The notes under the pieces were generated by a model that was not told the DNA's origin, did no database searches, and worked only from the letters and a program-made list of their open reading frames with translations. This document shows, one piece after another, positions 1-11,393 of a stretch of DNA of 64,000 bases. Location: positions 2,046,001 to 2,110,000 of the forward strand of contig JBANSL010000004.1 of the NCBI GenBank assembly GCA_037127255.1, given 5' to 3'. Origin of the DNA: Persicaria tinctoria (lineage: Eukaryota; Streptophyta; Magnoliopsida; Caryophyllales; Polygonaceae). A program made the translations under genes and the position numbers. How positions within the stretch are numbered: the first letter of the stretch is position 1; the number at the start of each line of letters is the position of its first letter.

Positions 1-63
1 CAAGAAAATGTAACTCTTGTGCGCATAATCTGGGTTGATACAGCAGGACAGTGCAGATGTCGT
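1..63 (+). CDS. FluG-like glutamine synthetase, partial exon
   Basis: The first 63 bases translate in frame 1 to a 21-residue peptide containing VRIIWVDTAGQ and ending RCR. A good splice donor, GTAAGT, follows at 64. The motif resembles the start of the glutamine-synthetase-like domain in plant FluG/nodulin-glutamine synthetase proteins, where V-R-x-x-W-V-D-x-x-G-Q-x-R-C-R is typical. Such proteins fuse an amidohydrolase domain to a glutamine synthetase domain. Only this exon end is present. I found no downstream exon before the Helitron material at 2339, so the next exon is either far away or lost. The family call rests on a short peptide. Confidence 0.55.
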
Positions 64-2338
64 GTAAGTTCCTTCATTTTATACATGTTCTTTGAAATTT
101 GAACTTCAAGCACTGCATGCTATATGGATGCAACTCTTTTTCTTTTTCCTTTTTGCGGAAAATGTTTCATCAAGAGTATAAAGTGAATACTATAAACATG
201 ACTAATGTTGTTAAGTTTTTTTTTTTTTTTTGCCTTTTTTATTTCTAAAAAATACTATATTTTAATGATTAGAATTTGGTTTCTTCGCCTTTGCCTTTGA
301 TATAATTGAATGATTATTTTTCTAATTTGAGTTCTTTCTCGCTTGACCGTGGTAAATCAATTATGTCCCTCAAAGCAGCAGGTTATAGTGATAGATTTGG
401 CAATAGGTTTGGTATTGAAGAACAGGTTAAAACTTCAATAATGAGTGGCTAAAGCATTATTACATTTCATGGAATGAGAAATGGTTTGGAACTTGCAAGG
501 GATTGTTCATTCTATCTCTGTTTTAGGTTGTGAATCTTAGTAATCTAAAACCGAGGTCATCTTTTGAATGACAAAAATAAGAGAGTTTTATGCCATTCAT
601 CATGATTCTCTGTTAGTTTTGTGAGAAATTCAGTTGCTTTACCTTCCAAAACTTAAAGATTGTTGTTGTTTGTCATTTGTCAACCATTTATTCTTAATAC
701 TTGCAAAATCTTTAATTATATTATTTCCTTGCTACATCAACTATTGTCAAGATGACATTCTTTACTGATTAATGGGGAATGGATCTATGTTTTTAGGGTC
801 TTTGAATACTAGATCTTGATTCTTGAATATTGTCCCAGCCTGTGATGTTTTTTGTAAAAACGGGTAGAAACTGTTTCTTGGTACATTGAAGTTTTAGGTA
901 TTTGATTTGTCATTCCACATACGAGCCATTGAAATTAGGTGCATAGATGTCTTCTATAGCGTAATTCATATGGTGAGTGGCAAAAATTGATTATTTTAAA
1001 CTAACATGCGCTTTTATTGGATAAACACTAAAATTAACACAAAAAAAATTAAAATGTGATTTTCGTTATTCAAAGATTTTCTAAGAATAATGGGTAATTT
1101 GTTTCTCATTGCGGTACGCCGAACTATCCAAAATTTCATTATTAGACTCTTTTTTAAGGTGAAAATTGTATTTGAGACATCTACTTTCTATCTAAACAGA
1201 TCTCTTTTGGTCTCTTTTCGCTGATTTCTACATTTTATTTGCTGTTTTGCTGAGTTTGGGAATCTTTGTGATGGAAGTCGTGATTGTGTTGGTTGCTGAT
1301 TCTACTTTGAGTTTATGAATTGAGGTTTTGTAATGCACTTGAATTTTGTGTGATTTAAGCAACTTTCCTTTATTTGGACTACTGCCAAATCTGAGTGATT
1401 GTTAGCATCATGGTGGTTGCTTTGTTTACTAAATTTGTAGGCTGAAAAGTGGAAGCATTAGAGTTGCTTGTTTGACCTTTGATTGATTTGTCTGCGTGTT
1501 CCAATTTTTGCAGTTATCTTTTGGATGTAAATATGGATAAAGTGGAGGTGGTAGTAGTACATATGAGGCTTCTTAGCATGCAAAAGGCCCAGTTAACACA
1601 CCTGCTTTTCATGTCCGGTTTTTGGAGGTGAGCACTTAACTTTTCGGCATGTGGTTACAATGCTTGAAGCTCCTTAATCCTTATCATGCTTCACCTATTC
1701 TTATGCTATGAATCACAATCTATGCTATGTGTTGGTGGGGTTGTTGTGAGTTACTGAATTATGAATTGGGATGTAGACCTAATTACATATTAAAATAAAA
1801 TGAACACCTTTGTTGTGATAAAAGAGGCCGTGTGGATAACCTTCGTCTCGAATTCATGATCTTTGAACTATATACGAAGCCTGTGTAAAGTTGCCTGCCC
1901 ATTTATTATCTCGCTTTTGGTGTCATGTGAAGATACATATTTTCCTTTCCACGTTTTGGCAGACCAAATCAGCTGGTGATGAAGATTAGCTTCTAGGCAC
2001 TCGATCTGCCTCAAGGACAAGTGCGGAGGTGGATAATGAAGGTCATTTAGGATTAAATAATAGGTGTTCAATACATTTTCTCTGCTGAGTTGTAAGTTCC
2101 TTTGTGTATTTTGGGAATGATTCTATCCTGAGATAGGTGCTTACAATCCTTTTATGCTTTCAACGTTTCATATCAATTGCTAATATCTATGTTGATAGAA
2201 ACAGATATTAGGAGCATGAGTTTGAAGCCTGCTCGAAGATGGAGGATCTTAACCTGAATATGAGGCGGAATTCTTGGGAAATTACCTTGAATGAAAGTAT
2301 CAAATAAATTCCACAAAAAGACATACCAATGCAATAAT
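64..2338. other. Intron-like or intergenic DNA
   Basis: This AT-rich stretch follows the splice donor at 64. It has no long reading frame and no repeat ends that I can recognise. It is either the intron of the FluG-like gene or the body of the Helitron whose 3' end lies at 2372. A short open stretch at about 1514-1629, flanked by TTGCAG and GTGAGC, looks exon-like, but its translation is not recognisable. Confidence 0.4.
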
Positions 2339-2372
2339 CCCGCGCGCATCTTGCGCGCGGATAAAGACCTAG
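2339..2372 (+). mobile_element. Helitron 3' terminus (first Helitron)
   Basis: A GC-rich hairpin (CCGCGCGC, 4-5 base loop, GCGCGCGG) at about 2340-2360 is followed 8 bases later by CTAG (2369-2372) and then T. Hairpin, short spacer, CTRR end and a following T are the diagnostic 3' terminus of plant Helitrons, rolling-circle transposons that leave no target duplication. The 5' end of this copy was not found and may lie within or before the upstream sequence. Confidence 0.7.
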
Positions 2373-2729
2373 TCTATATATATCTATATATAAAAGAGAG
2401 GATCCTCTTATGAACAGTAACAAAATTTTGCAAAAAAAACAAACAAAAAAAAAAAAAAACAGGACATGGAAACCCTCCCTTGTGAAGAACGCGCTTCACG
2501 CGCCCCCAATCTCTCCTCCAAAACACCTCCTCCAACTCCCACCTTGCAAACCCAAAATCCTAGGATTTTTCGATCAAATCTTCTTTTCGCCTCCTCTTCC
2601 GGCGAGTTTCTGACCTTTCATTGCCATGTTCCTTCCTGTGGTGTAGAATCGATCGGTGGAATCATTGAATCCCACAACCCCAACTCTTTCTTTATAGCCT
2701 TGTTCGATTTCGCCTCTGTAAGTCTGTGT

Positions 2730-2933
2730 TAATAGGAGACGTTGGTCCAGGTTGTTACTAAGTGGATTCACATCCCTTAAGTCTCTCAACCTCTCACCCA
2801 CTCTCCCACTGTGTACGCTAGTCTCTCCTGTATTTTCTCAACTACACAATCCCATGTATTATATATTGATGTAATCTGATGATCAGTGATATACAAGAAT
2901 CATTTTGAGATCCCAATTACTTCTCCACTCACA
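2730..2933 (+). repeat. 5' LTR of Copia element 1
   Basis: This 204-bp direct repeat matches 7142-7345. It begins TAATAGGAG and ends CTCACA, immediately followed by the primer binding site. Confidence 0.92.
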
Positions 2934-2946
2934 TGGTAACAGAGCC
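2934..2946 (+). promoter_or_regulatory. Primer binding site, Copia element 1
   Basis: TGGTAACAGAGCC lies directly after the 5' LTR. It is one base off the common Copia form TGGTATCAGAGC, complementary to the 3' end of initiator tRNA-Met, which primes minus-strand DNA synthesis. Confidence 0.8.
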
Positions 2947-2995
2947 ATAAATTTTTTTTTTTTTTTTTCCGTCGATCTGCTCCCTTCCTTCTCCA

Positions 2996-5900
2996 ATGGC
3001 TGCTTCCACAAATCAACAAATCTTGCTCGCTGCTGGTGTGGCCAATCCAAATATCCAATTCCAAATTCCCTCTATCAGTATCAAGTTAGACCGTGACAAT
3101 TATCCCCTCTGGCGAACTACAATCATTTCGGCCCTCGAAACTTTTGAATTGGAAGCCTTCATCCTCAATCCTCAACCTCCTACTGAATCTATTCCGGCCA
3201 CTGACAATGCCGCCGGTGCTCCTGTTCCCAATCCAGATTATGCTACCCGGAAAAAGAGAGATCGATTTGTTCTTCTTTGGATCAAATCGACTCTGTCGGA
3301 GAGAGCCCTTGCAATGGTCGCTCGTTCCTCGTCCTCTCATCAGGCGTGGACAGCGATCGGAAGTACCTACCAGGCTCAAACGAAAGCTCATCGTCTCACG
3401 ATGCGCAATCAACTCCAGACCATCACAAAGGGAGCCTCCTCGATGCGTGACTACATCGACCGAAAGAGGGCTATTGCTGATGCCCTTGCCGAAAATCTCC
3501 AGCCCGTCTCCGACGAGGATCTGATCGGCCACATTCTCAATGGATTAGATGCCACCTACAATCCATTCATTACTGCCTTCATGCTGCGTGCCGACGCGCT
3601 CACGGTGGAGGACCTCATTGGCCACTTATACCGTGAAGAAGATCGCATCGAGCGAGACCTTGCTCGCCAGGCCCTCCCTCCGCCTCCTTCGCTGCCTACT
3701 CATGATCCGGCACCCACTCCTGCTGCGAATACTATGTCCAGAACTGGTGGTCGATCCTATGGTCCCTCTTCTCAGGGGTCTGGCTCATCCTCCGGTCACA
3801 GAAACACTGAGCCACGGTCCCAAGACAATCGCCGTCGCCGTCCACATTGCCAGTTGTGCAACAGACCAGGCCATGAGGCCCTCGATTGCTGGCAGCGCAG
3901 CAACATGATCGACTACCCCTCTCGACGCCCAAATCCGAGAGACTCGCAGAAGCAAGCGAACATGACCGAATACAGGAGTCCATCCACCATTGATCCGTCC
4001 TGGTATTTCGACACGGGCGCCACGGACCATGTTTCTCCGGATATGCAGCATCTCACAAAAACTGATGAGTACTCCGGCACCGACAAACTACAAGTCGGGA
4101 ATGGTAATCAATTGTTAATTTCTCATATTGGCTCACGTTCTTTTGCCGATCTCAAGTTGCTAAATGTCCTTGTTGTTCCTCGCTTGACTAAACACCTTAT
4201 TAGTGTTCTGAGACTTTGTCGAGATAATCGTGTCATGATGGAATTCTGGCCTAACCATTGTTGCATTAAGACATTTCAGGGCAAAATCCTCCTCCAAGGA
4301 GACGTTAAACATGGCCTCTACCGCCTTTCACCGACCATGTCCACTCCCCCGTCCATGGCCCTCACCGCTGTTCGCACCACACTCCATCGTTGGCATTGTC
4401 GTCTCGGGCATCCCCATGAAGCTCTTCTTCGGCGTTTGGTCTCCACTTTTAAACTTCCGCTTATTTCCAATAAATCCTTTGATGTTTGTGATTCTTGTCA
4501 ATTGGGAAAGAGTCACCGTTTCCATCTTCCTCCAACTCATGTTATTTCGCAAAGACCTTTTGATTTGATCTATTCGGATGTTTGGGGTCCGGCACCCGTT
4601 CCTTCATTGAATGGTAGTCGTTATTTTGTTTTGTTCATGGATGATTGCACTAAGTTTGTATGGATTTATTTCTTACACCAAAAATCTCAGGTTCAAGCCA
4701 CATTTGTGCAATTCCACGCTATGGTCAAAACTCAATTTCAATGTGATATTAAGGCTATCCAAACTGATGGTGGGGGCGAATTTCGTGCTCTCATTCCGTT
4801 CCTTCAACATCATGGCATCAATCATCGAATCTCATGCCCATATACACAGGAGCAAAATGGGGCAATTGAACGCCGAAATCGGGTTGTGGTTGAAAAGGGC
4901 CTAACGCTCCTCGCTTTATCCTCTCTACCTAAACACTTTTGGGAACACGCCTTCAAAACCGCTATTTATCTCCACAATCGTACCATCACTCCCACCCTTG
5001 CCTATAATGCCCCATATCAAAAGCTCTATCATAAAGCACCAGATTTTGGGTTCCTAAAGACATTCGGGTGTTTGTGTTTTCCATTTCTCCGCCCTTACCA
5101 CAATAATAAATTGGAATTTCGATCACTTCCTTGTGTGTTTATAGGGTATAGTTCATCTCACAAAGGCTATCTTTGCTTACATATTCCATCCTCACGTATC
5201 TATGTTTCTCAACATGTGGTTTTTAATGAAGACAGGCTTCCTTACGCCGACGTTGAGTCTTCTAATGGTGATACACCAAACACGCCGATGCCATCTCCAC
5301 CTGCCACCTTTTCTATTCTTGATATTGCAGGAACCCGAAATGACCATCAATCCCAACCCTCACTGTCCACACCCTCACCGTCCACCCCTCTCTCAACTGA
5401 TCCAACTACCCCCCATACTCCTCCTCCATCCCCTCCTCACTACCAACAATCCACGGCTAGCTCAAGAGCCAAACAGATCCCCACTCCCGCCGTCCCTACC
5501 TTCTTTCGCCCGTCCGATAATAGCTGCCACCCTATGGCAACTCGAGCCAGCACGAACTCCCTCAAACCCAAGGCTCTCACGGCTGCGCTTACACCCGTCT
5601 TTGAACCCAAAACAGTAGCACAGGCAATGAACCACAAATGTTGGCAACTTGCGATGCGAAATGAACTTGATGCCTTATTGAGGAATAACACTTGGTCACT
5701 TGTTCCCCGTCCTAAACATGCTAATCTTGTTGGTTGTAAGTGGATTTTCAGGATCAAACGACACTCGAATGGATCGATCGAGCGTTATAAAGCTCGATTG
5801 GTTGCGAAGGGCTTTAGTCAAGAGGAGGGCGTTGATTTTTTCGATACATTTAGTCCGGTGATCAAGCCAACCACTATCCGCCTAGTGCTCTCCATTGCCC

Positions 5901-7144
5901 TCTCTCGCGGTTGGAAAATCAAGCAACTCGACATTAATAACGCCTTTCTAAATGGCGATCTCCGAGAGGAGGTCTACATGGAACAACCGAAAGGGTTTGA
6001 AGATCCGGCTCATCCAACCTTTGTATGTCGTCTCCACAAAGCCCTCTACGGGCTCAAACAAGCTCCGAGAGCATGGTTCATCAAGCTCAAGTCCTTCCTT
6101 GTCACTCATGGGTTTCGAGCGTGTCAGTCGGACACGTCGTTGTTTGTTCACTCCTCGCCATCAGCCATCATTTACATTCTTATTTATGTGGATGATCTAA
6201 TCATAACAGGAAGCAATCAGGAGTATATCAGCCGCTTCATCACAGCTCTTCACTCCGCCTTCGCCCTCAAGGACCTCGGCGATCTCCACTACTTTCTGGG
6301 CATCCAAATCTCCCGCGATTCCAGTGGCATTTCCCTTTCACAGTAGGGTTATATACATGACATCTTACATAGGAGCAAGATGGCCGATTCCACCCCAGTC
6401 GCCACCCCTGCAGACCCGTCGTCACGCCTTGTCCTCACTGGTGAACCCTTCTCCGATCCAACCCTGTACCACCAGACTGTCGGCTCTCTTCAATATGCCA
6501 CGATCACTCGGTCGGACATCGCGTTCGCTGTCAACCGAGTCTGTCAATATATGCACTCCCCTACCTTGGCTCACTGGCAAGCGGTCAAGCGCATCCTCCG
6601 GTATCTCAAGGGAAGCCAACACTTGGGTCTGCATTTTCGACCGACAACAGCTCCGTCTCTGCTTGCTTACTCTGACGCGGGCTGGGTTTCCGACATTGAT
6701 GATTGTCGGTCGCAATACAGATTTGCTATCTTCCATGGTTGCAATCTCATCAGCTGGACATCTCGGAAGCAAAAGGTGGTCGCCCGATCTAGTACCGAAG
6801 CTGAATATCGAGCGCTTGCTTACACTTCGGCTGAATTAATATGGATCAAACAACTACTCCGGGATTTGGCTTTCCACAATTGGGATCCTCCAACAATTCT
6901 GTGTGACAATGTGGGGGCTGCTTTCATGTGCAAAAATCCAGTCATTAGCACTCGGTCTAAACATATTAAGCTGGATTTTCATTTTGTCCGAGAGCAAGTC
7001 GAGTCGGGAGATCTCCTCATCAAGTATGTTTCATCGAAGGATCAGCTAGCGGACATCTTCACCAAACCATTGACTAAGGATCGGATCTCTTGGTTGCGTT
7101 CCAAGCTCCAAGTTCGTCCCTCTCTTGGTCTTGCCGGGGGGTAA
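2996..7144 (+). pseudogene. Copia polyprotein, one in-frame stop
   Basis: The frame opens at ATG 2996 and runs about 1,115 codons to a TAG at 6344-6346, then continues in the same frame to a stop at 7142-7144. Visible in order: a UBN2-type GAG region, a zinc knuckle of form CX2CX4HX4C at about 3850, protease D-T-G-A at about 4012, the integrase core at about 4560-4900, and reverse transcriptase with an intact YVDD at about 6184. The RNase H domain, with a D-x-A-G-W motif, begins near 6670. The break lies between reverse transcriptase and RNase H, in a region well conserved in the family. It looks like a single nonsense change. Everything else is open, which fits the matching LTRs. Confidence 0.9.
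7136..7141 (+). promoter_or_regulatory. Polypurine tract, Copia element 1
   Basis: Six G residues sit immediately upstream of the 3' LTR (7142), the usual position for the plus-strand primer. The tract overlaps the last codons of the polyprotein. Confidence 0.65.
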
Positions 7145-7345
7145 TAGGAGACGTTGGTCCAGGTTGTTACTAAGTGGATTCACATCCCTTAAGTCTCTCA
7201 ACCTCTCACCCACTCTCCCACTGTGTACGCTAGTCTCTCCTGTATTTTCTCAACTACACAATCCCATGTATTATATATTGATGTAATCTGATGATCAGTG
7301 ATATACAAGAATCATTTTGAGATCCCAATTACTTCTCCACTCACA
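7142..7345 (+). repeat. 3' LTR of Copia element 1
   Basis: This 204-bp sequence matches 2730-2933 with no difference seen by eye. It is followed by the target duplication TGTGT at 7346-7350. Confidence 0.92.
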
Positions 7346-10300
7346 TGTGTAAACAAAATTTTCCAAGAAAGAGAGTCAGAAAGAAGGAGGATCATTGGAT
7401 TGCGAGTCGAATCGACCCGATTTCTTGTGTGGGGTCGATTGAATTGAAGGAGTTCGAGTCAAATAGAAAGAAGGTCAGAATCATGGGGGAGAACTCTCGA
7501 ATTTGTGGGTGTCCGGGATGGTCTGTTTGTCCCTGGAGGAGAGGTGGCTGGCATTACCGGTTTGGTGGTGTTGGTGGTGGTCGGTTCCCTTGGCATTGGC
7601 AGTGGGCGCGTCGCCGATGCTGGTCGGAGCCCTGGTACTTTCTCTATCTCTCATTTGATCTAACTTGTATTTGTGCAAAAAAACTCACCTTTTGGGTGAA
7701 CAAAACCATAGAGGGACCTTGTGTCTCTCTACCGAATACATCCTGAAAGGGCCTCCAAAACTCTGTGTTGACACCATCTCCTGGTGGGATTTCGCGTATT
7801 TGTGCAAAAAAACTCACCTTTTGGGTGAACAAAACCATAGAGGGACCTTGTGTCTCTCTACCGAATACAACCCGAAAGGGCCTCCAAAACTCTGTGTCGA
7901 CACCATCTCCTGGTGGGATTTCGCTCCCTTCTGTTGGTAGTGTAATCTCCTTAACAACTACAATTGATATGTGCATCTTGAACAAAACCGTGTTAGGGGC
8001 TCATGCCCTTTCACCCTCCACATCCCGAAAGGGCTCTCAAAATATGTTGAATATCAAGTTTATTTGTGTATTATTGATAGCTAACACGTTTTTTTGCTCT
8101 CATCTTTTGCTAAACTCTTTCATGGGAAACACGCTGAGTAAGCACACTTGTAGCTCTGTGATTGAGGTGTATGCCTCGTCACCCTTTACCTCCCGAAAGG
8201 GCCCTGATCAAACTACGATTAAGGTGATTCCCATGGCAACTACAACTGTTTTATGGAGCTCTGTTTTGGCCTTTGCCTTTCAGGTAACAATTTGTGTGCT
8301 GATTTTAGTATACTGCTTGAAAATCCTATTCATGAAACTGATACCCTTTTCGGGCTTGGATGATTATCCCTTTATAAAACTGCCTTTGGCTCTTTTGAGT
8401 AGCTTTGGATCTCTCGTCTCCCTTCACAACCCTCATGATGTTATATTGGGCTTGTATGCCTCGGTTTCATCTAAAGCTTTTCATTACGGTGGTTTATTGG
8501 ATGAGAAATCAGTTTGTATTCAGAGAATAATTCATTTGCTTGTATGGTGGAATGTTACCAATTGGCATTTGCAAAAATTTACCTTGTTTCCCAAGCCTTC
8601 AAAGAACTTGGATTGTAAAACACTTCATATATCTAGACAGTAATGTTGACAACTATTATTGGCTATTGTTACTGTGCAGTTGGTATTTTCAACTGAATAT
8701 TGATAATACCGTTTGTGAAGACAGAATGTGTAGGTCTGTAACGTGTATTACCTTTCCGATACATGCTTTGTCAAAGTGTTATGATCTTATAATTTTATAT
8801 GATATGTATGGGGGTGACTTCCTGGAAGGAACAAATAATGAGAGTAAAATCCAATTGGTGTGTCCTTGCAAAACTTCAAACCACCTTCGTCTCGTATTAA
8901 AATTAAGCTATGAATTTAACCTGACAATGAGGTCTTTTTGCTCCAGTAGACACGACTGCATTTTATTATTGTTTGCATACTACCAAAATTTGTTAACACC
9001 CTCCAAGGATAACCTTAGATGGAATGCCCCTTTATCTAATCATGTCTTATTTCTAATCCCACTCTATAACCGACTCAAGTATAACCTTAGTGTAATTTCT
9101 AAGTGGGAATTGAAACAGATTAACCTTGAATGGTCAATCTTATTTCATCAAAAGCTGGACAAGGCCTCCCTCAAGGTGATTATGAAGAAGTCACCTCCTT
9201 TTGAGTGTAATCTCTATATTTACCCTTTGGATGTTATTACCTTCCTTGTTACCGTTGCTGTATCAAGTACTGCAGGTTGTGGATGGAAAAATGTTTCTGG
9301 TGTTTGCTTTATTAATGAATCGTATGCCTACATTTCTCTCCTCAAGCTTTCTCCTAGTAACATTGTTTACTTGTTTATAATCACTAATCATCTCTTGGTT
9401 ATCACTAATCATCTCTTGGTTTTCCTTGCTGAAATGGCTTCCTCGTCCAAGGACAAAGGAAAAACACCCATGGAGGCCGAGTCTCTCGTGCCTCCATTGA
9501 ATACCCCCCGAAAGGGCCCTAAACAAACTTCTTCTGGTCTTCCATCTGTGGGGATCTCGGCCCCTGCTGATGGTTTTCCAAAAGAAAGAAAAAAAAAATA
9601 TGGAGAAGAGATTGAAGAATTCGATGATCGACATCGAGAAGCCAAAGACGATTCAATCATGTGTCCAGGAGTACTTGGCATCAAGGTCAGCTAGTGTATG
9701 CACCCTTAATGATGATAAATTGTGGTCGAAGATGCATAGCTTCAAAGTAACCACTACTCTCATTTCCGGGGAGGTAAGACACAAATATGATCGTAATATT
9801 GTGCAGGTGATTAAGAATGATACTAAATTAATGGATGACATCTTTTATAAGATTTCACATTGCCTTTGCAAACCAATATTTTACTTGGGACTTAATAATG
9901 GTCTTAAATGGTGGAATGAAATCTTGCTTGAGGAATCAATTAATATTTTTAACACAAAATTTTCCTATGATATTCTGGGTTTCACCAACTTGGATAAAAT
10001 GGTTTTGCTCACTAAATCGATCTCCACTCCTTTTGTTGCTCCCCTTGGTTCTCCGTTGAAGCCCTTCGGGTTTGAGCATCTAGGAGTTGGCGAATGTCAA
10101 GCCTCTGTCCCCGGTAAGTGTAAGAATGGATTACTTGAAGGTTTTTGGTCATCCCCCCTGCTGATGGGTATAGTGGGTAAAAGTCTTTCAATAACCCCCT
10201 CTATGAACAATAAACTGCAGCTGATGATCATTCTTGTTTATCTGTTGTGTCTTAACAGCCTTGTACGGAGTTTGTGTAGAGCTACCTGTAGGAGTATGTT

Positions 10301-11393
10301 ATTCATGCGTAATGAGCTTGCTAAATGGTATGTACCTGATCTTGGTAACACTATTTTCAGAGTATGTATACCAATTATAAATTTCCACTGTCATATCTAT
10401 TTCTTTGCATTAAAGAACGTGGCTAAATGCTTAAATGGACCAGATCAAACTTGTGTGAATTGTTATATTTGTCAAGTGATTATGTGGAATGGAAATTATA
10501 TTGTGTATATGTGCTATTCCAAACCTACTATCAATACATTTTGGTGGATTATGCGGTTTGTTAAAAAAGCCGTCATAAAAAAGCTACTAATCAACTATTG
10601 GGAACTTGCTGCTAGTAAATGCAAATGTAATAAGAACTTGATGATAACCTTTCCTTGTATTTTATTTGTTACTCATTCAATGAATCGGGAGTTAAGTAAC
10701 ATAAGCACTCCCTCTTGTCTAGCTCACTATATGAACCAATTAGTATTGAATTGGGTGTGTATTCCTCAAATCTCTTGGGTGCAAATATATAGTCGTGATG
10801 GTTGGCTAACTACATTTCGCTACCGGTTATACATATGTAGCGTAATCCCCACCGTCATATGTAGAACTCCCTCTTGTTTGACACATTTGTTGGTGTACTT
10901 GTTGCGCTGTGTAGGAAACCACACGGTCTACTGGTGTTTGATCAAACCCGTGTTTGAGGCACATGCCTCTTCACAACATACCCCCCGAAAGGGCTCAGAA
11001 CAATCTGTGGCTCTGGTAACCTCTAATAGTTTTAGCAACTTTCCTGGTGAGGGCACAACTTTCACGGCTGATCTATCAATGCTTGGAAACACTGTCTGGC
11101 CTATGAACATTCGGGTGATTATATGCTCTCACTGCACTTGGCTTCCAGGTATAACTCAACTATATCTTGACTACATCCCTGTTGAAGCATATATGGGGTT
11201 TATGAGGTTTTGTCTCGTGAAAATCACCCTTTGCTTGTTGATGTTTTGTGATAGCGGTAAATGTAGTCCGAATAAAACAATAAGAGAAATATTTACAAAG
11301 ACTAAAAATTTACAAAAGAAACTCAAAAGAGTAAGATATGGGTATGGGAGGGATCACCTTTTGCTCTCCTATGCAAAAACAAAGTGGTCATGA
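7346..11393 (+). pseudogene. LINE 5' region with very long broken ORF (candidate ORF1)
   Basis: This region between the Copia insertion and ORF2 is nearly free of stops on the plus strand. Frame 1 is open from 7345 to 8643 except for one TGA at 7744-7746. The next frame is open 8540-9694 and the third 9570-11393, with roughly 100-base overlaps as two indels would give. The last frame overlaps the ORF2 start by 10 bases. A repeated peptide of the form T-x-R-K-G-x-x-Q occurs in all three frames. I do not see the DUF4283 or CCHC domains of usual plant L1 ORF1. One plausible internal start is at 9433 (MASSSKDKGKTP). The product is unrecognised; calling it ORF1 is inference from position. Confidence 0.5.
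7667..7924 (+). repeat. 129-bp in-frame tandem duplication
   Basis: Two near-identical units (7667-7795, 7796-7924) start GTATTTGTGCAAAA and end GGTGGGATTTCG. The period of 129 is 43 codons, so the reading frame is kept. The first copy has TGA where the second has CGA. Confidence 0.85.

Larger units (their letters stand above)
2730..7345 (+). mobile_element. Ty1/Copia LTR retrotransposon, young copy
   Basis: Two 204-bp LTRs (2730-2933, 7142-7345) flank a Copia polyprotein region. The 5-bp target duplication is TGTGT at 2725-2729 and 7346-7350. A tRNA-Met-type primer binding site follows the 5' LTR, and a G6 polypurine end precedes the 3' LTR. I see no difference between the LTRs by eye, so insertion was recent. 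The ends are TA...CA rather than TG...CA, a known minority form among plant Copia elements. Domain order is GAG, protease, integrase, reverse transcriptase, RNase H. It sits inside the 5' region of the LINE. Confidence 0.93.

Noticed and set aside
1514..1629. Exon-like open stretch after TTGCAG
   Set aside because: Splice-like borders are present, but the 39-residue translation matches nothing I know and the region is otherwise non-coding.
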